A DNA stretch of 18,990 nt from Bacteroidales bacterium UBA1179 (GTDB taxonomy: Bacteria > Bacteroidota > Bacteroidia > Bacteroidales > Bacteroidaceae): positions 1-18,990 of the forward strand of contig DBYT01000039.1 in NCBI GenBank assembly GCA_002309915.1, read 5' to 3'. Shown in pieces: positions 7,359-13,687 of the stretch. The first letter of the stretch is position 1; each line of letters begins with the position of its first letter. The translations under genes were made by a program, and so were the position numbers. The notes under the pieces are model-generated. The model was not told the origin of the DNA. It saw nothing but the letters and a program-made list of their open reading frames with translations, and made no database searches.

Positions 7359-9496
7359 ATCATCGCTTAAGCGACATAACCCGTACTATCTACAATGCGG
7401 CATCGGCTTTACTGGCCTTTGCCGCATTGTCAGGTTGTGCAGCTGTAGGTAATCCCGACGGCGGACCGTTTGACGAGACCCCTCCCAGAATTACGGGAAG
7501 CCACCCTGCCAACGGGGCAACCGGTGTCAAGACCAAGAAAGTCACCATTGATTTCAACGAGTTCATCAAACTGGAGAACGCCAGTGAGAAGGTGGTGGTT
7601 TCACCTCCCCAGTTGGAGCAGCCCGAGATCAAAGTGACCGGCAAGAAGATCCATGTAGAACTTTTTGATTCACTCAAACCAAACACAACCTACTCCATTG
7701 ATTTTGCCGATGGTATAATCGACAACAACGAAGGAAATCCATTAGGTGATTTCTGCTTCCGTTTCAGTACCGGCGATGCCATTGACACCATGGAGGTATC
7801 GGGTTATGTACTGAATGCCCAGGACCTTGAACCTATCAAAGGCATCACGGTGGGTCTTCACAGTGACCTCTCCGACTCGGCTTTCATGACAAAACCCTTT
7901 GAGAGAGTATCCAGAACCGATGCCAACGGACATTTCACCATCCGCGGTATCGCTCCCGGCCGATACAGAGTCTATGCCGTGACCGACATGGACCAGTCAT
8001 TCAGCTACTCGCAACGCAGCGAGAAGATAGCATGGATGGACTCGGTTATAGTACCCACATCCGAGTTGAGATACCGTGTGGATACACTCTTTACTGATGA
8101 AGGCAAGGTGGATACGACCATCACCGTTCCCTTCACACAGTTCCTTCCCAATGACATAACGCTGCTGGCTTTCACCCCCAGTCCCATACAGCAATACATG
8201 ACCGGATACGAACGCAAGAATCACGAAAAGTTCACGCTTCGTTTCGCCCTCCCGTTGGATTCGATGCCAGAGATCAAGGGTCTCAATTTCGATGAGTCCG
8301 ATGCCTACATCGTGCAGCACACCGAACGTTATGACACCCTTCTGTTCTGGATGAAAGATACAACCGTCTATTACCAGGACACGCTGAGTCTCAGTGTCAC
8401 CTATCTTGCAACAGACAGCACCTATAACCTGTCTCCAAGAACTGACACACTCAATCTCGTTACCAATAAATCAAGGAAACAGATACTTAAGGAACAGGCA
8501 CGTAAGGCTGAAGAAGAGCAGAAGGAACTGGAGAAACAGCTCAGACGACTGGAGCGTCAAGGAGACTCCATAGGTATAGAGAAACTCCTTAAGCCAAAGA
8601 TAAAATTCCTGAACTGCAAGATGACAGCAGGCAGCACGCTGAGCCTGTATCAGGATGTAACCCTGTCTTTCCCTGAACCGGTAACATTCCTTTCAGACAC
8701 TGCTTTCCACCTATATCATAAGGTTGACACCATCTGGGAAACCGTTCCTTTTGAAATTGAGCAGGATCCTCTGGACATACTCACATACTACATCTACGGC
8801 GAGTGGAAACCGGAAGAGACATTCAAGATGGTGCTTGATTCGGCCAGCGTTCAGGGACTGTACGGCCTTTACAATGACCTGGAAGAGTCAACTCTCAAGT
8901 TCAACGCCCTGAATAAATACAGCACACTCACCGTTAATGTAGCCAATCCCAAGCCCGGCTATACCGTACGGCTTCACAACAACGGAAAGACTGTCAGGAC
9001 CGAAAAGCTTGAGAACGGAAGTGTGGATTTCTTCCTGCTCACGCCCTCAACCTACTATATATCCATGTTTGACGATGCAAACGGCAACGGCAAGTGGGAT
9101 ACCGGTGAGTATGAGGAGAAACGCCATGCCGAGAGTGTATGGTATATAAACAGAAGCTTTACACTCAAGCAGGACTGGACTCACGAGACCGATATGTGGT
9201 ATGTGGATGAAACTCCGTTGACCCTGCAGAAACCAGAACAGCTCTCCAAGAACAAGACCCAGAAGAAGGAGAAGGATATCCACAAGAAGAACGTGGACCG
9301 TCTTGCCAAGAAGGCACAACAGGTCGAGGACGAGAAAAAGAAGAAAGAGCGTAAACGTCAGGAACGCAGGGACCGCCGCGAAAAGAACAAGGAAAAATAC
9401 CGTCAGATCAGAGCCAACGCCAAGGCCAGGAAAGAGGCGTCAAAGACCGATGTTGTCTCTCCAGACTCTGAGGAAGTTACCTCCCCACAGGAGTGA
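7355..9496 (+). CDS. Ig-like domain surface/periplasmic lipoprotein
   Basis: Large exported protein of about 713 residues. A lipoprotein signal peptide is visible: basic n-region, hydrophobic stretch ALLAFAALSG, and lipobox LSGC with the lipidated Cys at residue 28. Next comes NPDGGPFDETPPRI, the opening of SbsA/Big_5-type Ig-like domains (about residues 40-140, with the typical TFxF-like ends NTTYSIDFADGI and FRFSTGD). A carboxypeptidase-regulatory-like beta domain follows (about 145-210: DANGHFTIRGIAPGRYRVYAV). A later segment has DANGNGKWDTGEY, a calcium-loop-like motif. The last roughly 110 residues are Lys/Glu/Arg-rich and probably helical. The role is unknown; similar proteins are widespread in Bacteroidota. 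Start choice is uncertain: TTG at 7355 (TTGA overlap with the fabF stop) fits the signal peptide; GTG at 7328 would add 9 residues. The 3' end overlaps the convergent gene by 57 nt. Confidence 0.85.
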   Translation: MNHRLSDITRTIYNAASALLAFAALSGCAAVGNPDGGPFDETPPRITGSHPANGATGVKTKKVTIDFNEFIKLENASEKVVVSPPQLEQPEIKVTGKKIHVELFDSLKPNTTYSIDFADGIIDNNEGNPLGDFCFRFSTGDAIDTMEVSGYVLNAQDLEPIKGITVGLHSDLSDSAFMTKPFERVSRTDANGHFTIRGIAPGRYRVYAVTDMDQSFSYSQRSEKIAWMDSVIVPTSELRYRVDTLFTDEGKVDTTITVPFTQFLPNDITLLAFTPSPIQQYMTGYERKNHEKFTLRFALPLDSMPEIKGLNFDESDAYIVQHTERYDTLLFWMKDTTVYYQDTLSLSVTYLATDSTYNLSPRTDTLNLVTNKSRKQILKEQARKAEEEQKELEKQLRRLERQGDSIGIEKLLKPKIKFLNCKMTAGSTLSLYQDVTLSFPEPVTFLSDTAFHLYHKVDTIWETVPFEIEQDPLDILTYYIYGEWKPEETFKMVLDSASVQGLYGLYNDLEESTLKFNALNKYSTLTVNVANPKPGYTVRLHNNGKTVRTEKLENGSVDFFLLTPSTYYISMFDDANGNGKWDTGEYEEKRHAESVWYINRSFTLKQDWTHETDMWYVDETPLTLQKPEQLSKNKTQKKEKDIHKKNVDRLAKKAQQVEDEKKKKERKRQERRDRREKNKEKYRQIRANAKARKEASKTDVVSPDSEEVTSPQE

Positions 9497-11194
9497 CAGC
9501 TGCTCATCGGTCAATCCCTGGGCCATCAGCCTTCCCGTAAGCGATACAAACCACGACGCATCCTCCAGACCCGGAATACCTCCTCCGCCGTCAAAATCAG
9601 AACCTATACCTACATGGTCAACACCCATCACGTCGATCATATGAATGATATGACGGACAGCGTCATTCACCGTGGCATCTTCTTCCCTCTTTTTAAGGAA
9701 ACCGCCGTACATGCAGACCTGGGCTACGCCACCCGATTCGGCAAGGGCACGCATCTGCTCATCAGTAAGATTGCGGGTATGGTCACAGAGGGCACGGCTG
9801 GACGAGTGAGAGCATATGATAGGCTTGCTGCTGCACTCCAACGCATCCCAGAAACTCTTCTCGGATGCATGTGACATATCCACCATCATTCCTACCCTGT
9901 TCATACGTTCCACCACCCGCTTTCCGAACTCAGAGAGTCCGTTATGCTCATGGTTACCCTTATGTGAATCACATATATCATTATCGCCGTTATGGCACAG
10001 TGTCATATACGCCACGCCACGACTGCGGAAACGGTCCAAGTTATCAATGTCAAGACCTATTGCATATCCGTTCTCAATGCCACGGACCACTGATTTGACA
10101 CCCTTGAACTTGTTCTGCCAGAGTTCCTCCGGGGTGGTGGCAAGCGCAGCCTTGCCACCACACTCACCTATACGTTCCTCAATGAGGTCAAGCAGACGGT
10201 CAGCCTTGCTGACGGCAGCCTTAAGTGAGGCCTCATCACGTCCTTCCTGCTTGAGGTATGCTACCATGAAACTGGCATCCTGACGGCCTAAGTTCATCTT
10301 ATGCAGGTCAACCAGCATCTTAGGGTTCTTCTCAAAGAAATGAGTCCCTTCATCAAACAGCATCGGACTGTCGCAATGGCTGTCCAGTATGATTGTCTTG
10401 GAATGGAGTTCCTTGGCACGGCGGTAGAGTTCAGCCTGTTCAATAAGCCAACTGAAAATGGGCATCATGGTACGGTCATTCTCCAGCAGGAAACACTCCG
10501 GATGCCACTGAACGCCCAGAATAGGACGGAATGCCGTTGACTCCATACCCTCAATAATGCCGTCCGGGGCAAATGCCGTAACGCGGAATCCTGCCGGAAC
10601 CTCCTTGACCGCCTGATGATGGAAAGAATTCACGGCAAGAGTCTCCTTACCGAAAAATCCATACAACAGCGAATCCTTTACCAGCTTAACCTCATGTGAC
10701 GGAAGCCCACGGGCTATGGTCTGGCTATGCCCGATACATCTCTGGTCATGCTGAGTCTTGATATCCTGATACAACTTGCCTCCAAGTGCAGCTGTCAGCA
10801 CCTGAATTCCGCGGCAAATACCCAGTACAGGTATCTGACGGTCAACTGCCAGACGAACCAACGTAAGTTCCTGCCTGTCGCGACGAGGGTTAATGGAGAT
10901 GCAGTCCAACGGTTCTTCGCCCAGATAATCGGGGTCGATATCGGCACCGCCGGACAAAACTATACCGTCCAAAGTGTCAAGCAGTGAAACCAGCGCCTTG
11001 TCATTATCATATGAAGGAATCACAACAGGAGTTCCGCCTGCCTCCAGCACAGACATGTAGTACGCCTGGGCAAGAGTACAGTCTCCCTCCCTGAAATTAC
11101 CGCTGATACCTATCACAGGAGCATGGAAACTCAATACGTCCATGCCGGATTCCAATGTGCGGAGCCCGGATTCAAGCTGCTGAGCCTTATTCAT
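9440..11194 (-). CDS. Fusion of C26 gamma-glutamyl hydrolase-like and M19 dipeptidase
   Basis: One 584-residue open frame joins two enzymes. Residues about 24-255 form a class I glutamine amidotransferase-like domain of the peptidase C26/PuuD type: nucleophile Cys127 in VLGICRG, and His231-x-Glu233 in GVQWHPE complete the triad. These enzymes hydrolyse gamma-glutamyl bonds. Residues about 265-584 form an M19 (renal/membrane dipeptidase) domain with its zinc ligands: H273 and D275 in DSHCD, E374, H442 in VDMSHAS, H463 in CSHSS, plus D533 in GSDFDGGGG. Both catalytic sets are intact, so both halves should work. There is no signal peptide, so the protein is predicted cytoplasmic. The start at 11194 overlaps the regulator stop (ATGA), implying coupled translation; Met18 is a fallback start. 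The C-terminus overlaps the convergent lipoprotein gene. Likely role, inferred: stepwise breakdown of gamma-glutamyl peptides. Confidence 0.9.
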   Translation of the reverse strand: MNKAQQLESGLRTLESGMDVLSFHAPVIGISGNFREGDCTLAQAYYMSVLEAGGTPVVIPSYDNDKALVSLLDTLDGIVLSGGADIDPDYLGEEPLDCISINPRRDRQELTLVRLAVDRQIPVLGICRGIQVLTAALGGKLYQDIKTQHDQRCIGHSQTIARGLPSHEVKLVKDSLLYGFFGKETLAVNSFHHQAVKEVPAGFRVTAFAPDGIIEGMESTAFRPILGVQWHPECFLLENDRTMMPIFSWLIEQAELYRRAKELHSKTIILDSHCDSPMLFDEGTHFFEKNPKMLVDLHKMNLGRQDASFMVAYLKQEGRDEASLKAAVSKADRLLDLIEERIGECGGKAALATTPEELWQNKFKGVKSVVRGIENGYAIGLDIDNLDRFRSRGVAYMTLCHNGDNDICDSHKGNHEHNGLSEFGKRVVERMNRVGMMVDMSHASEKSFWDALECSSKPIICSHSSSRALCDHTRNLTDEQMRALAESGGVAQVCMYGGFLKKREEDATVNDAVRHIIHMIDVMGVDHVGIGSDFDGGGGIPGLEDASWFVSLTGRLMAQGLTDEQLSLLWGGNFLRVWRDNIGL

Positions 11195-11673
11195 TCTATG
11201 GGTATTTCTTTCTTTATGCTCTCATCCAGTGAAATAAGGGTCTCTGTTGCAGTAACACCCTTTATCTCCTGAATGCGGCCGTTGATAAGCTCCATAAGAT
11301 GTGAGTTATCACGTGCGTAGAGCTTTATCATCATGGTATAGCGACCGGTTGTAAAATGACTCTCCACCACCTCCGGAATCTGGTCAAGTTCAGCCACCAC
11401 CTGATGATACATGGAACCCTTCTCAAGGGTAAGACCTACGTATGTGCAGGTGTTGTAACCTATGCTGCGCGGATTAACATGGTAACCCGAACCGGTTATC
11501 ACGCCGTCATCAAACATCTTCTGCACACGCTGGTGTATGGCAGCACGTGAAACACCGCACTGAAGTGCTACATCGCGGAACGGAATACGGGCGTTCTGCG
11601 ATATGATACCAAGAATTTTCCTATCCAGGGCATCCATGCGCTCTGTTGCAGATACTGGCTTCTTAGGATTCAT
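11191..11673 (-). CDS. Lrp/AsnC family transcriptional regulator
   Basis: The 160-residue protein has the two-part Lrp/AsnC build: an N-terminal helix-turn-helix (LDRKILGIISQNARIPFRDV, then CGVSRAAIHQRVQKM, residues about 16-53) and a C-terminal RAM-type domain (about 75-145) that binds effector amino acids and forms oligomers, with GRYTMMIKLYA typical of that fold. I chose ATG 11673. The frame stays open to an ATG at 11733, but a perfect -7 promoter element (11713-11720) lies inside that extension, so the transcript would start after it. ATG 11637 is a shorter alternative. The stop overlaps the start of the C26-M19 fusion gene by 4 nt, which suggests that it controls that enzyme, probably in response to an amino acid or a product of peptide breakdown. 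Confidence 0.92.
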   Translation of the reverse strand: MNPKKPVSATERMDALDRKILGIISQNARIPFRDVALQCGVSRAAIHQRVQKMFDDGVITGSGYHVNPRSIGYNTCTYVGLTLEKGSMYHQVVAELDQIPEVVESHFTTGRYTMMIKLYARDNSHLMELINGRIQEIKGVTATETLISLDESIKKEIPIE

Positions 11674-11712
11674 ATTGTAAGCATTAAAAGGTAATCCAAT
11701 GTTATTTTGACC

Positions 11713-11720
11713 CAAAAGTA
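11713..11720 (-). promoter_or_regulatory. -7 element for the Lrp-peptidase operon
   Basis: TACTTTTG on the minus strand is an exact TAnnTTTG match, identical to the element ahead of the DUF4254 gene. No good TTTG stands 19-21 nt upstream, so the -33 part is weak, as would suit a regulated promoter. The expected start near 11706 leaves a leader of about 33 nt before ATG 11673. Confidence 0.5.
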
Positions 11721-11763
11721 GGCAATATTTCAATATCTTGTCATCCTAAAGTTTACAAAATGA

Positions 11764-11799
11764 CAAAAAACAAGAGGGAGCATATAATATGCCCCCTCT
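11764..11799 (-). terminator. Rho-independent terminator of the FKBP gene
   Basis: A hairpin spans 11773-11799: outer stem AGAGGG/CCCTCT, one A-C mismatch, then inner stem GCAT/ATGC with a short AT loop. On the minus strand it is followed by TTGTTTTTTG (11773 to 11764). It lies 21 nt after the FKBP stop and separates that gene from the Lrp operon. Confidence 0.85.
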
Positions 11800-11819
11800 G
11801 TTGGTATTTATAAGTAAAT

Positions 11820-12668
11820 TTACTTGATGCTTACAAGCTCAACTTCAAATACAAGTGCTGCACCCGGCTTGATGTCGTTACCGGCACCCTGCTCACCGTA
11901 ACCAAGCTCTGAAGGAATGTAGAATCTGTACTTGTCACCAACGCTCATCAGCTGAAGGCCCTCGGTCCAACCCTTGATAACACCGGCAAGGTTAAGACTG
12001 ATGGGGGTTGTTGACTCGTCAAATACGGTACCGTCAATCAGCTCACCGCGATAACGTACCTCAACATCACTTGTTGCAGTAGGTTTGGGACCGCCGTCAC
12101 CAAGCTTGATAACCTCATACATAAGGCCGCTTTCTGTCTTTACAACCTTCTCTTCCTTGGCCTTAGCCTCAAGGAAAGCATTGCTCTCATCACGAACCTT
12201 ATCGAACTGTGCTGAAATCAGGGTCTCATACAGACGGTTTGAAGTCTCATCGGCCTCCTCAAAGGTCATTACGCTCCAGTTGTCAAGCATTGCATCGCAG
12301 AAACCTGCTACGTAGTTGTCTCTGTTGAATTCCTCACCGCTTCCAAAGAGATTTGAACTCAAACCGACATATGCCTGTGTCATCTCCTGGCAACCAATCT
12401 CGAAACCGAGTGCATAAGCAAGCTTAGCCTTATCTTCAGGATTCTTGGCTGCTTCCATGAAACCCTTTACAAAAGCCTTCATAGTTACAGAATCAATCAA
12501 GTCATAAGAGAGCTGATCCTTATAAACGCGGATAGCACGACCCATACCGATTGAATAGGAGATAGTGTCCTTTACATCGTTCATTGTAACCTTACCTGTA
12601 CCTGTACCGCCGCATGAGGCAAGTACTGCAACGGCCATAACAGCCATCAGAACATTAAGTTTCTTCAT
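11820..12668 (-). CDS. FKBP-type peptidyl-prolyl isomerase lipoprotein
   Basis: Predicted 282-residue exported folding helper that interconverts cis and trans prolyl bonds. The N-terminus is a lipoprotein signal with lipobox LASC and lipidated Cys19. Residues about 25-165 form the FKBP_N-type helical dimerisation region (DTISYSIGMGRAI, then YALGFEIG and the NRDNYVAGFCDAM segment). Residues about 185-282 are the FKBP catalytic domain, with VRYRGELIDGTVFDES, VIKGWTEGLQLMSVGDKYRFYIP, LGYGEQGAG and the end strand ALVFEVELVSIK. Most residues of the hydrophobic FKBP pocket (Tyr, Phe/Asp, Val-Ile, Trp, Tyr) are visible, so activity is plausible. It acts in the periplasm or on the outer membrane. It has its own terminator; its promoter is not clear (TAACTTCG on the minus strand at 12720-12713, one mismatch). 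It resembles the FkpA/Mip group. Confidence 0.94.
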   Translation of the reverse strand: MKKLNVLMAVMAVAVLASCGGTGTGKVTMNDVKDTISYSIGMGRAIRVYKDQLSYDLIDSVTMKAFVKGFMEAAKNPEDKAKLAYALGFEIGCQEMTQAYVGLSSNLFGSGEEFNRDNYVAGFCDAMLDNWSVMTFEEADETSNRLYETLISAQFDKVRDESNAFLEAKAKEEKVVKTESGLMYEVIKLGDGGPKPTATSDVEVRYRGELIDGTVFDESTTPISLNLAGVIKGWTEGLQLMSVGDKYRFYIPSELGYGEQGAGNDIKPGAALVFEVELVSIK

Positions 12669-12675
12669 TTCCTTT

Positions 12676-12707
12676 TATATTTGATAAATTACAGTCATTT
12701 AGATTTG
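12676..12707 (+). promoter_or_regulatory. Two -7-like elements ahead of the Big_2 protein gene
   Basis: TATATTTG (12676-12683) and TAGATTTG (12700-12707) both match TAnnTTTG exactly on the plus strand, 24 nt apart. The second is better placed (start near 12714, leader about 54 nt); TTTG of the first lies 16 nt upstream of it, short of the usual 19-21 nt. The 99-bp divergent gap also must hold the FKBP promoter. Confidence 0.4.
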
Positions 12708-12767
12708 TGGCGCGAAGTTAATGTTTTTTTATATATATTCGCAGCATAACCAATTAATTGAAAAGAA

Positions 12768-13577
12768 ATGATGAAGAAAAAGAATCTGTTTGCAGTTTTG
12801 TGTTTTGTCCTGATGGGGACATACGCCTTTGGTCAAGAACCGGGTGACACTACTCATGTCACACCATTCTCTCTCCAGGAGAATCAAATCACTCTCAGTG
12901 TCGGAGAGAGTTGTCAGTTGCATATTACTCCTGCCGATGCTCAGGTCAGATGGATGTATTTTTCGGGAGTGGATATCAATTATATCGCAGTCGTTGACGA
13001 CAACGGATTGGTTACCGCTCTTAAAGCCGGAAACAGAGCCATTGGAGTGGAATCTCCGGATGGAAGCATCAGGCAATATTGCCAGGTAACTGTAGTAAAT
13101 GAAGGTGGTCTCCGGTCCGACAGGATCAAATTCGACCCTACAGATGAATGCGAATGGGAGGATGTGGAATTTTCACTTACAAATGACGGAAAGTTCACAG
13201 CCCAGGGAGTATATATGGGAAACGGCGCACAGCCCGACTATCTGAACTATATCGTGACTGATGGGTGCGTATTCCTGTGGTTTGACATAAACTATGAGGA
13301 TTCAACCATGATGTTCCACTACCAGCCTTTCAATCTGGAAATAGAAAACTGTAATGCACAGACATACAACGTCTATTTCAGGAATAAATCCCTGGTCATG
13401 GGACCACAGGAAACATTTGTCAGATATGCTGTCCGCAGAGGGGGTACTACCGAAATTGAAAGAATTGTCATTAACCGTGAAGAAGGTGTTATTTATGACT
13501 TGAAAGGTCTTCCGGTTATGGATATTCCCAAGAACGGTTTCTACATAAAAGACGGAAAAATAATTTACATTGAATAA
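12768..13577 (+). CDS. Secreted Big_2-domain protein with short C-terminal tail
   Basis: I cannot name this gene. The 269-residue product has a Sec signal peptide (MMKKKNLFAVLCF..., likely cut after YAFG, near residue 22). Residues about 36-110 look like a bacterial Ig-like group 2 domain: ITLSVGESCQLHITPADAQV, then VDDNGLVTALKAGNRAI and CQVTV. The middle (about 115-230) is beta-rich with no motif I recognise. The last 28 residues (VIYDLKGLPVMDIPKNGFYI..., ending KIIYIE) resemble the short tail (V-Y-D/N-x-x-G ... G-x-Y-I-x-x-G-K) seen on many secreted Prevotella/Bacteroides proteins and recalling type IX sorting tails. The DNA is visibly more A/T-rich than its neighbours. It stands alone, between its own promoter-like elements and a terminator. 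A surface or secreted binding role is inference. Confidence 0.75.
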   Translation: MMKKKNLFAVLCFVLMGTYAFGQEPGDTTHVTPFSLQENQITLSVGESCQLHITPADAQVRWMYFSGVDINYIAVVDDNGLVTALKAGNRAIGVESPDGSIRQYCQVTVVNEGGLRSDRIKFDPTDECEWEDVEFSLTNDGKFTAQGVYMGNGAQPDYLNYIVTDGCVFLWFDINYEDSTMMFHYQPFNLEIENCNAQTYNVYFRNKSLVMGPQETFVRYAVRRGGTTEIERIVINREEGVIYDLKGLPVMDIPKNGFYIKDGKIIYIE

Positions 13578-13580
13578 AAA

Positions 13581-13613
13581 CAGAGCCACTTGGTCGAGTG
13601 GCTTTGTTATTTA
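13581..13613 (+). terminator. Terminator after the Big_2 protein gene
   Basis: A 10-bp stem with one G-T wobble (13581-13590 paired with 13597-13606; core AGCCACT/AGTGGCT) encloses a 6-nt loop and is followed by a T-rich run (TTATTTATTT). It begins 3 nt after the stop codon. Confidence 0.75.
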
Positions 13614-13627
13614 TTTGCTTTAAGGGC

Positions 13628-13658
13628 TTTAAGGATACCGAAAAATGCAGTAATTTTG
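13628..13658 (+). promoter_or_regulatory. Promoter for the nucleoside kinase-rpoN-purE-ispG run
   Basis: TAATTTTG (13651-13658) is an exact TAnnTTTG element, with TTTA (13628-13631) 19 nt upstream in the -33 position. The start would be near 13665, about 23 nt before the ATG at 13688. Confidence 0.6.
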
Positions 13659-13687
13659 AGATTTCAAACGGAAAGCCCTGAAAAAGA

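Noticed and set aside
11674..11733. 20-residue extension of the Lrp regulator
   Set aside because: It contains an exact TACTTTTG promoter element, so it should not be transcribed as coding leader; the family starts near MNPKK or MDALD.
13581..13606. Hairpin considered as part of a tRNA-like element
   Set aside because: Only one stem is present, there is no acceptor or anticodon arm, and the T-rich run after it fits a terminator.
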